DNA from: Desulfobacula sp.
GTDB taxonomy: Bacteria; Desulfobacterota; Desulfobacteria; Desulfobacterales; Desulfobacteraceae
Assembly (NCBI GenBank): GCA_027858355.1
Contig: JAQICW010000517.1
Coordinates: 1-21,906 of the forward strand
Direction: 5' to 3'
Length of the DNA: 21,906 bases
The translations under genes and the position numbers were made by a program. This document shows, piece after piece, positions 1-7,799 of this stretch. The notes beneath the pieces were generated by a model. It saw nothing but the letters and a program-made list of their open reading frames with translations. It searched no databases and was not told the DNA's origin. Positions within the stretch are counted from its first letter, which is position 1. Each line of letters starts with the position of its first letter.

Positions 1-373
1 AATTAAAGTAAAGCATGAGGAACGTCATGGCGGCGATTCAAAATACAGCCTCTTGAAACTGATCTCACTCCAGTTTGATCTTCTGACCAGCATGACGACC
101 TTTCCTTTAAGGCTTTTAAGTATTATCGGCGGAATAATTTCATTCTTCGGTGTCGGGTTCGGTGTTTTTCTGATGGTAATGCGGCTATTATTCGGAGCGG
201 TGTGGGCTGTTAACGGCGTATTTACCCTGTTTGCCGTTCTTTTTATACTGATAGGAGCACAATTTATTGCCCTGGGACTTCTGGGGGAATACCTGGGTCG
301 TGTCTACAATGATGTCAGAGCAAGACCGCGCTATTATATTCATCATATTATCGGCAAAGAAGAGAATCAATAA
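1..373 (+). CDS. arnC: ArnC, undecaprenyl-phosphate 4-deoxy-4-formamido-L-arabinose transferase (3' end, partial)
   Basis: The frame is open from base 2 at the window edge to a TAA at 371-373, so only the C-terminal ~123 residues are present. The stretch H-E-E-R-H-G-G-D-S-K-Y-S-L is the conserved end of the GT2 catalytic domain of ArnC/polyisoprenyl-phosphate glycosyltransferases. Two hydrophobic segments follow (roughly I/F/V-rich stretches at 118-180 and 205-285), then the family's typical tail G-E-Y-L-G-R-V-Y-N-D-V-R-x-R-P-x-Y. In the family this enzyme moves Ara4FN from UDP to undecaprenyl phosphate on the inner face of the inner membrane. The TTG at 53 is an internal codon, not the start. 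The next gene, arnA, confirms the assignment over other GT2 prenyl-phosphate transferases. The gap to arnA is 104 bp, AT-rich, with no convincing gene. Confidence 0.9.
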   Translation, partial: IKVKHEERHGGDSKYSLLKLISLQFDLLTSMTTFPLRLLSIIGGIISFFGVGFGVFLMVMRLLFGAVWAVNGVFTLFAVLFILIGAQFIALGLLGEYLGRVYNDVRARPRYYIHHIIGKEENQ

Positions 374-477
374 ATGGCAGAAGACTTAGGATCTAACGAT
401 AATAAATAAATAAAACCGGTTGCGGATTTTGAGACATCTTAAATTATTTAATTTAAAAAATAGAGAGTAAAAAAATT

Positions 478-2466
478 ATGAAAACAATTGTTTTTGCCTA
501 TCATGATATAGGCTGTATCGGAATTAAAACCCTTTTGAAAAATAATTTCAACATTGCTGCGGTTTTTACCCATGTTGACAATCCTGATGAAAATATATGG
601 TTTGAATCGGTGGCCAGTCTTTGCGCCCAAAAAAATATACCTGTATATGCCCCGGAAGATGTTAACCATCCGATGTGGAAGGAAAAAATAAAGGGGATTG
701 CACCGGATATCATTTTTTCATTTTACTACAGAAAGCTCCTTGGAGAAGAGATATTGGCCATTCCCCGTCATGGGTGTTTGAATCTGCATGGCTCCAGACT
801 TCCAGCCTACCGGGGACGGTGTCCCATTAACTGGGTACTTGTAAACGGGGAAACCAGAACCGGCATGAGTCTGCATTATATGACAATAAAACCTGATGCA
901 GGAGATATTGTCGCCCAGGCAGATATTGATATTTCAGATAATGACACTGCCTATACCCTGCACAAAAAATTTGCCGGAGCCTTACCAGAACTTTTGGATA
1001 ATGTTTTACCCCTGATACAGGAAAACACGCATCCCCGGATACCTCAGGACTCATCCTTATCATCCTATTTTGGAGGCAGAGGTTCCAAGGACGGAGAAAT
1101 CAACTGGAATGTTGCCCCTTCTGCCGTAAGAAATCTTGTAAGGGCTGTCACCAAACCCTATCCGGGAGCCTTCTCCTTTGCAGGCAACCGAAAGATCATT
1201 TTCTGGGATGTATCAGTGTCAGAAGACAGCGTTGATGCAGAACCAGGGACAATAGTGTCTTCGTCCCCTTTTATCATCGCGTGTACCAAAGGTGCCATAC
1301 AGGTGAATTCAGGCCAGATTGAATCAGGAATTCATTTAACAGGAAGCCAGCTTGCCCAGGATTTGCAACTGATTCGCGGCATGAAATTCGGTCCAAGAGC
1401 AAGCCTTAAAATTGAGACATCAAGAAAAAAACACATATTAATACTCGGTGTGAACGGGTTTATCGGCAATGCGCTCAGTGAACGTCTCCTTAAAAGCAAC
1501 CGGTATGAAGTTCATGGGATGGACATCCATTCCAACGAGATTGAAAGACTCATTGGCAGACCCGGATTCAATTTCCATGAAGGGGACATTTCCATTCACC
1601 GTGAATGGATCGAGTATCATGTCAAAAAGTGTGATATCATTCTTCCCCTTGTGGCCATTGCCACGCCTGCCGAATATACCAGAAACCCCCTTAAGGTTTT
1701 TGAACTTGATTTTGAAGAAAACCTTCGCATCGTCCGGTATTGTTCCAAGTATGGGAAACGAATTTTATTTCCGTCAACTTCAGAGGTGTATGGCATGTCC
1801 GATGACGAGACCTTTGACGAGGACAATTCAAAACTTGTTTTAGGACCTATCAGAAAACAGCGGTGGATATATTCTTGCAGTAAACAGCTTCTGGACAGGG
1901 TGATATATGCCTATGGCCAGACAACTGGATTGGAATTTACTATTTTCCGACCGTTTAACTGGATCGGCCCAAGACTGGACAGCCTGTCCTCTGCACGCAT
2001 CGGAAGTTCTCGGGCCATCACCCAGCTGATTTTGAATCTTGTGGAAGGAACCCCCATCCAGCTTGTTGATGGCGGGGCGCAGAAACGATGTTTTACCGAT
2101 GTCAATGATGGTGTTGAATGCCTGTATCGAATTATTGAAGACAAAAACAATTGCTGCAACCATAAAATCATCAATATCGGCAACCCGGATAATGAAGCCT
2201 CAATAAAAGAACTTGCCCGGATACTGGTTGAAAAATTTGAAAAACATCCGCTGCGGCAAAAGTTTCCTCCCTTTGCAGGGATATGTGAAATCGAAAGCAA
2301 GTCTTTCTATGGAAAAGGGTATGAGGATGTTCAGCACAGAAAGCCAAAAATTAAAAATGCCAAGGAGTTTCTGGATTGGGAACCTTGTGTTCAAATGGAA
2401 CAGTCCATAGAAGAGACCCTGGATTTTTTCCTGCGTCAGGCTGTGGGAGATGAAAAGCTTGACTGA
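478..2466 (+). CDS. arnA: ArnA, bifunctional UDP-Ara4N formyltransferase / UDP-glucuronate oxidative decarboxylase
   Basis: A 662-residue protein, against 660 for E. coli ArnA, with both domains intact. Residues 1 to ~305 are the 10-formyl-THF-dependent formyltransferase: N102 and H104 in N-L-H-G-S and D140 in P-D-A-G match the catalytic triad even by number. Residues ~317-660 are the NAD-dependent short-chain decarboxylase: G-V-N-G-F-I-G (324-330), S435-E436 in S-T-S-E-V-Y-G, Y465-x3-K469, and R621 in H-R-K-P. These match E. coli S433, E434, Y463, K467 and R619. The decarboxylase oxidises UDP-GlcA to UDP-Ara4O. After transamination by ArnB (outside the window), the N-terminal domain formylates UDP-Ara4N. 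The ATG is preceded by AGAGAG at 463-468. The TGA stop overlaps arnD, indicating coupling. Confidence 0.98.
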   Translation: MKTIVFAYHDIGCIGIKTLLKNNFNIAAVFTHVDNPDENIWFESVASLCAQKNIPVYAPEDVNHPMWKEKIKGIAPDIIFSFYYRKLLGEEILAIPRHGCLNLHGSRLPAYRGRCPINWVLVNGETRTGMSLHYMTIKPDAGDIVAQADIDISDNDTAYTLHKKFAGALPELLDNVLPLIQENTHPRIPQDSSLSSYFGGRGSKDGEINWNVAPSAVRNLVRAVTKPYPGAFSFAGNRKIIFWDVSVSEDSVDAEPGTIVSSSPFIIACTKGAIQVNSGQIESGIHLTGSQLAQDLQLIRGMKFGPRASLKIETSRKKHILILGVNGFIGNALSERLLKSNRYEVHGMDIHSNEIERLIGRPGFNFHEGDISIHREWIEYHVKKCDIILPLVAIATPAEYTRNPLKVFELDFEENLRIVRYCSKYGKRILFPSTSEVYGMSDDETFDEDNSKLVLGPIRKQRWIYSCSKQLLDRVIYAYGQTTGLEFTIFRPFNWIGPRLDSLSSARIGSSRAITQLILNLVEGTPIQLVDGGAQKRCFTDVNDGVECLYRIIEDKNNCCNHKIINIGNPDNEASIKELARILVEKFEKHPLRQKFPPFAGICEIESKSFYGKGYEDVQHRKPKIKNAKEFLDWEPCVQMEQSIEETLDFFLRQAVGDEKLD

Positions 2467-3367
2467 AACAATCCTTGGCCTGCGAATTGATGTGGACACA
2501 TACCGGGGTACAAAAATAGGTGTCCCCAATTTACAAAGACTCCTTTTGTCGCATCAAATTGCTGCCTCTTTTTTTTTCTGTGTCGGCCCGGATAATATGG
2601 GCCGGCATATCAAAAAACTGTTGAACCCGGGATTTTTAAAGAAAATGCTGCGGTCCAATGCACCAAATCTTTATGGATGGGATATCCTTTTAAAAGGGAC
2701 TATTTTACCAGGGCCTGTTATCGGTAAAAAATGTGCTGATATTATCCGTTCCGTTGCGTTAGACGGCCATGAAATCGGCCTCCATGCCTGGGACCATTAC
2801 CAGTGGCAGGCTCATATATTGAACATGAGTCAAAAACAAATCTTTGACGGCATGCGCAAAGGATGTGAAAGCCTGGAAGCCATAACCGGGAGTCGTCAGC
2901 CGGCTTGTTCTGCTTCCCCAGGCTGGATCTGCAATGATACTGTACTTGAAGTCAAAGAAAAATTTACATTCTTATATAATAGTGACACCAGGGGATCTCA
3001 TATTTTTTTTCCTGTGGTAAAAAACAGGACCTTAACCTGCCCGCAAATCCCGGTAACCCTGCCGACCTATGACGAAATTATCGGCAGTTGCGGTCTGAGC
3101 CAGGCAAACTACAATGAATATCTTTTTTCATTGATACAGCCCGGCCGGCTGAATGTATTAACCATACATGCAGAAGCAGAGGGTATCCGTTGTCTGGATC
3201 TGTTTGAAAATTTTATCAAACAGGCGTTAGCCCGGGGGATCTGTATCCTCCCATTAGGAAGCCTGCTTGATAAATTTCCTTTTAGAGATAATTGCAGGGT
3301 CATTGAAAAAAAAATGGACGGCCGTCATGGTAAGATAGCTTTTCAATCCATGGAAAATGAGAACTAA
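2450..3367 (+). CDS. arnD: ArnD, 4-deoxy-4-formamido-L-arabinose-phosphoundecaprenol deformylase
   Basis: A polysaccharide-deacetylase (NodB/CE4) family protein of about 305 residues, close to the usual ~300 for ArnD. Visible motifs are L-R-I-D-V-D-T (11-17, catalytic or metal Asp region), the zinc-site segment [11 protein letters not shown] (106-116, with H112 and H116), and T-I-H-A-E near 239-242. It removes the formyl group from Und-P-Ara4FN before flipping, giving Und-P-Ara4N. The start is ambiguous. ATG 2450 overlaps arnA by 17 bp, but its GGGAG sits directly against it. A TTG at 2459 has that same GGGAG at a normal distance and gives an N-terminus [11 protein letters not shown], much like known ArnD proteins. 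Function is clear either way. Confidence 0.96.
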   Translation: MKSLTETILGLRIDVDTYRGTKIGVPNLQRLLLSHQIAASFFFCVGPDNMGRHIKKLLNPGFLKKMLRSNAPNLYGWDILLKGTILPGPVIGKKCADIIRSVALDGHEIGLHAWDHYQWQAHILNMSQKQIFDGMRKGCESLEAITGSRQPACSASPGWICNDTVLEVKEKFTFLYNSDTRGSHIFFPVVKNRTLTCPQIPVTLPTYDEIIGSCGLSQANYNEYLFSLIQPGRLNVLTIHAEAEGIRCLDLFENFIKQALARGICILPLGSLLDKFPFRDNCRVIEKKMDGRHGKIAFQSMENEN

Positions 3368-3373
3368 AATTAT

Positions 3374-5023
3374 ATGAAAAAAAGTTTATTTTTAATCACC
3401 CTATGTTTTTTATGCCTGTATATTCTTCCTCTTGACATCAGACCTCTGGTTACCCCGGATGAAGTCCGCTATGCCGAGATACCCAGAGAAATGCTGATGT
3501 CAGGGGACTGGATTGTCCCCCGCCTTAATGGGTTGCTGTATTTTGAAAAGCCGGTCATGGGATATTGGCTGAATGGACTTGGAATAAAGCTTTTTGGTGA
3601 AAATGCATTTGCAGTCCGTTTTTTTTCCGCAGTCAGTGCAGGAGTGTCTGCGTTGATGGTATTTTTTCTGGCATTCAGATTTGGAAGCAGCATCCGAAAA
3701 GGGGTGATAACAACAGCCGTTTACCTGACTTTTTTTCTCGTTTACGGACTTGGGGTGTTCAGTGTCCTTGACGGGATGTTTTCTTTTTTTCTCACCGCGT
3801 GCATCGGGTTTTTTTTCCTGTCCTGGTCCTGCCGGGATCGTCCGCACCCCTATTATGGGTATTTGACCCTTGCGGGCATCTTCTGCGGATTTGCCTTTTT
3901 AACAAAAGGATTTCTCGCATTTGTCGTGCCGATTTCCATTATCGTACCCTTTCTTGTATGGGAAAAGGAGTATAAAAGAATCTTCAGCATGTCATGGATG
4001 CCGATCTGTGTTGCAATAATCGTTATTTTGCCATGGGCGGTTCTTATCCATTTAAAGGCACCTGATTTCTGGAACTTTTTTTTCTGGCACGAACATGTGA
4101 AGCGATTCTTCTCTGACGACGCCCAGCACAAAGCATCCTTTTTCTACTTTTTTATGACGCTTCCGGCTGCTCTTCTGCCCTGGACATTTCTTGTTCCTGC
4201 ATCCATTGCAGGTCTCAGGGCCAATGGGATAAAGACTCCGCTTCTACGGTATGCCATCTGCTGGTTTGTCTTTCCATTCCTTTTGTTTTCCATTTCTTCA
4301 GGAAAGCTTTTAACCTATATTCTTCCTTGTTTTCCGGCTCTGGCAATTCTTCTGTCAACAGGTATTATTGAATATTTGAATACAGAAAAAACCTATTGGT
4401 TCAACAAAGGGGTCTTTTTTTTAATGGGTTTCATGGGGCTTCTGATTGTTTGCCTGCTAATACTGCAGACCGGTATGATTGCGCCACTCCATCCCTATGC
4501 ATATGAAGCTCAATGGAAAGAGGCACTTTTTTTTGCTGCCCTAATAATTTTTATTATTGTTTTAAAATCAAGTTTGATTACAGCAGACCACACAAAAAAA
4601 ATACTCATCTTTGCGGCAGCGCCATTGTTTTTTTATCTTTCCGCCCACTTTCTTATTCCGGACCTGACATTTTTAAGAAAGTGCCCTGGTGAACTTATCC
4701 AGAGGAATATGGACCGTATTGATAAAGATGTCCTTGTTTTTTCCCCGTCAACACCGCTAAGGGCTGTCAATTGGTTCCTTAAAAGGGATGATGTTTTCAT
4801 GCTGAGCCAAGGGGAACTGGTTTATGGCCTCAAACAAAAGGGTTACAAAAATCGGTTGGTCAGTTATCAACAATTTTACGAGCTGGTCCGAAAGAACAAT
4901 GGAAAGAAAAAAATTGCAATTATTATTGACCAGTGGGACTATGCAAGGATTAAGGACAACTTGCCGGAATCTGCATATATGGATTCTTCAGGTGATGACG
5001 GATTTGCATTTATTATTTTTTAA
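3374..5023 (+). CDS. arnT: ArnT, undecaprenyl-phosphate-Ara4N:lipid A aminoarabinosyltransferase
   Basis: A polytopic GT83 (PMT-superfamily) transferase of 549 residues; the family norm is about 550. The first periplasmic loop carries the family signature P-D-E-V-R-Y-A-E-I-P-R-E-M (28-40), whose Asp29 corresponds to the conserved catalytic-site acid. It is followed by G-D-W-I-V-P-R and Y-F-E-K-P-V-M-G-Y-W-L-N. Around a dozen hydrophobic helices follow, with a soluble C-terminal region from about residue 440. ArnT moves L-Ara4N from undecaprenyl phosphate to lipid A phosphates on the periplasmic face, reducing negative charge and binding of cationic peptides such as polymyxin. It begins six bases after arnD, with only a weak ribosome-binding site, consistent with operon translation. 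Confidence 0.96.
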   Translation: MKKSLFLITLCFLCLYILPLDIRPLVTPDEVRYAEIPREMLMSGDWIVPRLNGLLYFEKPVMGYWLNGLGIKLFGENAFAVRFFSAVSAGVSALMVFFLAFRFGSSIRKGVITTAVYLTFFLVYGLGVFSVLDGMFSFFLTACIGFFFLSWSCRDRPHPYYGYLTLAGIFCGFAFLTKGFLAFVVPISIIVPFLVWEKEYKRIFSMSWMPICVAIIVILPWAVLIHLKAPDFWNFFFWHEHVKRFFSDDAQHKASFFYFFMTLPAALLPWTFLVPASIAGLRANGIKTPLLRYAICWFVFPFLLFSISSGKLLTYILPCFPALAILLSTGIIEYLNTEKTYWFNKGVFFLMGFMGLLIVCLLILQTGMIAPLHPYAYEAQWKEALFFAALIIFIIVLKSSLITADHTKKILIFAAAPLFFYLSAHFLIPDLTFLRKCPGELIQRNMDRIDKDVLVFSPSTPLRAVNWFLKRDDVFMLSQGELVYGLKQKGYKNRLVSYQQFYELVRKNNGKKKIAIIIDQWDYARIKDNLPESAYMDSSGDDGFAFIIF

Positions 5024-5040
5024 CCTATTGGGGATGCACT

Positions 5041-5412
5041 ATGAATAAATATATTCCTTTGATTGTTTTTGGAGTATTACTCAATGCCTTGGCCCAGATT
5101 GCCCTGAAACAAGGAATGAGGGTAATTGGAACCTTCTCTTTTTCTGTTGAAAATATTCTCCCCATATTGATAAAGGTCAGCGTAAACCCCTTTATAATTG
5201 CAGGTCTTGCCTGTTATGCCGTCAGTGTCATTGTCTGGTTGATGGTCCTTTCACGGGTGGAGGTAAGCTTTGCATATCCTCTTTTGAGTATCGGATATAT
5301 TGTCACGGCATTTGCAGGCTATCTGTTTTTTAATGAAAACATGGGATACGTCAGGTGGACCGGTGTTCTTATCATCTGCCTCGGGGTGTATCTCATCACA
5401 AAAACAGGATAA
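5041..5412 (+). CDS. ArnE/ArnF-like SMR-family subunit, probable Und-P-Ara4N flippase
   Basis: A 123-residue protein with four predicted membrane segments (about 3-22, 46-70, 75-93 and 100-120), the layout of the small multidrug resistance/EamA half-size family. Its place directly after arnT, and segments such as N-A-L-A-Q-I-A-L-K-Q-G near the N-terminus and P-L-L-S-I-G-Y in helix 3, fit ArnE/ArnF (111 and 128 residues in E. coli). Those two form the heterodimer thought to flip Und-P-Ara4N. Only one such gene is present here, so I give no symbol: it may act as a homodimer or have a partner elsewhere. A GGGG at 5030-5033 lies upstream of the ATG. The next gene is lptF, after 55 bp. Confidence 0.85.
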   Translation: MNKYIPLIVFGVLLNALAQIALKQGMRVIGTFSFSVENILPILIKVSVNPFIIAGLACYAVSVIVWLMVLSRVEVSFAYPLLSIGYIVTAFAGYLFFNENMGYVRWTGVLIICLGVYLITKTG

Positions 5413-5424
5413 AGGATAGTGTTC

Positions 5425-5490
5425 ATGTCGCACCGGATATTGCATCATACAGCAAAAGCAAATCGTATTGTTTGGAGTGAAATCAATTAA
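5425..5490 (+). other. Possible 21-codon leader ORF overlapping the start of lptF
   Basis: The 55-bp gap before lptF holds one good start signal: AAAGGA (5411-5416) eight bases ahead of an ATG at 5425. That frame encodes 21 residues (M-S-H-R-I-L-H-H-T-A-K...) and ends at TAA 5488-5490, about 10-20 bases inside lptF and in a different frame. Its stop falls right by the candidate lptF starts (TTG 5468, GTG 5477), which have poor ribosome-binding sites of their own. A coupling leader peptide is possible. Chance, or a small sequence error shifting the true lptF start, is equally possible. Nothing in the peptide resembles a known family. Confidence 0.25.
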
Positions 5491-6658
5491 TATAGTCAAC
5501 AAATATATTTTCCGGGAACTTGTCTTTCCCTTTTTAAACTGCCTTTTTTTCCTGACATTTGTATTCCTGATGACCCGGATTCCCGAAATCGCCAATATGG
5601 TAATGAACTATAATGTTCAAATTTCATCCATATTGATCATGATCGTTTTCACTTTACCCAGATTTTTAGAATTTACCATACCCATGTCAGTTACCATCTC
5701 CATTCTCCTCACAATCATGCGAATGTCCGGAGAGAATGAAATTCTTGCATTAAAGGCTGCGGGCGTATCCCTTTACAAGCTGCTCCCGCCGGTACTGGTT
5801 TTCTGTCTCATGGGAACAATTTTAACCCTTTGGATGACTCTGTTCGCGCTGCCCTGGGCGAATCTGTCCATTCGGCTGAAAAAAATTGAGTTTGCACAAT
5901 CCGGTATTGACATGGCATTGCAGGAGCGTCAGTTTAATTATCAAATTGATAACTTGATGATCTATGTATCCCATGCAGATATAAAAACCCATACCTTAAA
6001 AGACATCCTCATTGAAGATAGGAGGACAAAGGGGGTTGTCAGTATTTCAGCTGCCCCGTCAGGAGAACTTATCCATAACAAAAATAAAATGGTATATACC
6101 CTGAGGCTGTATAATGGAATAATAAACCAGGTAAATTTTGAGCAGGGTTCTGTGAACAATATCCAATTCGAGAATTATGACATCACCATTGATCTGACAG
6201 CAATGAACAGGGCGGGTGGAAAAATAACCAAAGAATTTGATGAAATCAATCCTATTGAGCTGATCCGGCGTATCCGAACAGGCATCAAGGACAAGACTTC
6301 TTTAAATGAAGCCTTGATGGAGTTGAACGAAAAATTTTCTGTTCCATTTGCCTGTCTTAGTCTTGGTCTTCTTGCCTTCTCACTCGGCATCCAGTCAACT
6401 TCCCTGAAACGATCTTCGGGATTCAGCATGGGGCTCCTTTTTTTCCTATTATATTATTTTCTTCTGGCGGCCGGATGGTCAGCCGGAGAAACAGGTGCTT
6501 ACCCTCCGTTTTTAGGCATGTGGATGCCCAATATGGTACTTGGAAGCGCTGGAATCTATCTTTTGATAAGAAACGCAAAAGATAAACCGGTCAGAATGCC
6601 TCAATTTGTTGTTAATCATGCATCCGCCCTTAAGCGGCGTCTTTTGAGAAGCGTGTAA
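5468..6658 (+). CDS. lptF: LptF, LPS export ABC transporter permease (YjgP/YjgQ family)
   Basis: About 396 residues, slightly longer than the usual 360-370. Three N-terminal membrane helices (about 19-40, 52-80 and 105-130) carry the family signature R-M-S-G-E-N-E-I-L-A-L-K-A-A-G-V-S (85-101), which lies in the coupling-helix region contacting LptB. A soluble beta-jellyroll segment (~140-275) and three C-terminal helices (~295-375) follow. With LptG and the LptB ATPase (not in the window) it extracts LPS from the inner membrane and passes it to LptC/LptA. The start is uncertain: TTG 5468 or GTG 5477. The latter gives V-K-S-I-N-I-V-N-K-Y-I-F-R-E-L, the common N-terminus. Neither has a strong ribosome-binding site. 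lptG follows after three bases. Confidence 0.93.
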   Translation: MFGVKSINIVNKYIFRELVFPFLNCLFFLTFVFLMTRIPEIANMVMNYNVQISSILIMIVFTLPRFLEFTIPMSVTISILLTIMRMSGENEILALKAAGVSLYKLLPPVLVFCLMGTILTLWMTLFALPWANLSIRLKKIEFAQSGIDMALQERQFNYQIDNLMIYVSHADIKTHTLKDILIEDRRTKGVVSISAAPSGELIHNKNKMVYTLRLYNGIINQVNFEQGSVNNIQFENYDITIDLTAMNRAGGKITKEFDEINPIELIRRIRTGIKDKTSLNEALMELNEKFSVPFACLSLGLLAFSLGIQSTSLKRSSGFSMGLLFFLLYYFLLAAGWSAGETGAYPPFLGMWMPNMVLGSAGIYLLIRNAKDKPVRMPQFVVNHASALKRRLLRSV

Positions 6659-6661
6659 TTC

Positions 6662-7738
6662 ATGTCCTGCCTGCATAGATACTGGCTAAAAGAATTTTTA
6701 AAACTGTTTTTTATTATCCAGGCCATCATCCTTATCCTGTTTGTTTTTATTGAGTACCTGTCGATGATGAATAAATTTTTAACCTCTGATATTACCCTTC
6801 TGGGTGCATTGTGGTATGTTCTGCTGGAAACACCGTTCATGTTTGTACAGGTTGCACCCGCAAGTATTCTTTTATCCAATATTTTTGTTTTTGGTACGAT
6901 GAACAGGAACAATGAACTTTTGGCATTAAAATCATCAGGAATCAGCATTTATTTTCTCGTAAAACCAGCTATTTTTTCTGGTTTTGTACTTGCCTCAGCC
7001 ATGTTTCTTATGGGGGAAATTCTCGTGCCCATATCCATGGTAAAGGCACACCATATCGAATATAGCGTCATCAGACATCAAAAAAATATTTCACAAAGCA
7101 GAAAGAATATATGGATTAGATCTGGTAAAAAACTCATCCACTTTAATTACTATGATCCAATGAAAAAATCAGCGGCCGGCATTACAATCGTATCCATGGG
7201 GAACACCTTTCGACCTGAATCCAGATTTGATGCACAAAAAGGCTATTACAAGGATGGAGAATGGATTTTTGAACATATTATCCAACAAACCTATAACCCC
7301 GGGACAGGTGATTATGATGTCACCAATTATGAAAGAAAAAAAATCGCCTTGAAAATAGACCCTGAAGATTTTGAACAAATGGTAAAAAAATCAGATGAAA
7401 TGGGTTATTTTGAACTTAGAAAATATGTAGATAAAGTGAAAAGCGAAGGATATGACGCAACAACCTATAGGGTAGACCTGTATGGAAAAATTGCATTCCC
7501 TTTTATCTGCGTTATTATGGCCTTGACAGGAGCGGCCACCGGCATGAAATCTTTTACAAAAGAGAGTATTCCCAGGGCGATAACTACAGGAATTATCATT
7601 TCATTCATGTACTGGTTTTTTCATGGGTTCTGTATGTCTCTTGGATATGGAAATTCTCTGCCTCCCCTGTTGGCTGCCTGGGCAGCCAATCTCTTCTTTT
7701 TTTGTTTTGGCAGTATCTATCTTATAACTACAGAATAG
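6662..7738 (+). CDS. lptG: LptG, LPS export ABC transporter permease (YjgP/YjgQ family)
   Basis: A 358-residue partner of LptF with the same plan: three N-terminal helices, a periplasmic jellyroll (~130-265) and three C-terminal helices. The signature M-N-R-N-N-E-L-L-A-L-K-S-S-G-I-S lies at about 79-94. It starts three bases after the lptF stop, so the two are made together. Calling the first gene lptF and the second lptG follows the usual order; the two families are homologous and could be confused. The location directly downstream of the arn genes places LPS export and lipid A decoration in one apparent transcription unit. It is convergent with the kinase gene, separated by 61 bp that contain only a 4-bp hairpin (7745-7756) and no clear terminator. 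Confidence 0.92.
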   Translation: MSCLHRYWLKEFLKLFFIIQAIILILFVFIEYLSMMNKFLTSDITLLGALWYVLLETPFMFVQVAPASILLSNIFVFGTMNRNNELLALKSSGISIYFLVKPAIFSGFVLASAMFLMGEILVPISMVKAHHIEYSVIRHQKNISQSRKNIWIRSGKKLIHFNYYDPMKKSAAGITIVSMGNTFRPESRFDAQKGYYKDGEWIFEHIIQQTYNPGTGDYDVTNYERKKIALKIDPEDFEQMVKKSDEMGYFELRKYVDKVKSEGYDATTYRVDLYGKIAFPFICVIMALTGAATGMKSFTKESIPRAITTGIIISFMYWFFHGFCMSLGYGNSLPPLLAAWAANLFFFCFGSIYLITTE

Positions 7739-7799
7739 AATTTAAGCCAGAAGGCTAATACATTGATCTTTCCCCGATATTTTTCATATAAACCTCGTT

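Noticed and set aside
438..456. TTAA repeats before arnA resembling a PmrA box, also an AT palindrome (TTAAAT ... ATTTAA).
   Set aside because: The TTAA units are spaced 9 and 5 bases apart rather than the 11 of the PmrA consensus, and the stretch is simple AT-rich sequence inside an operon where such matches arise by chance.
1469..1843. A 124-codon open frame inside arnA, and similar long frames on the opposite strand of arnA and RND genes.
   Set aside because: They overlap well-conserved genes, have no recognisable motifs, and look like chance frames.
7745..7756. Hairpin AGCC-AGAA-GGCT between lptG and the kinase gene, as a shared terminator.
   Set aside because: Only a 4-bp stem with no T-run on either strand.
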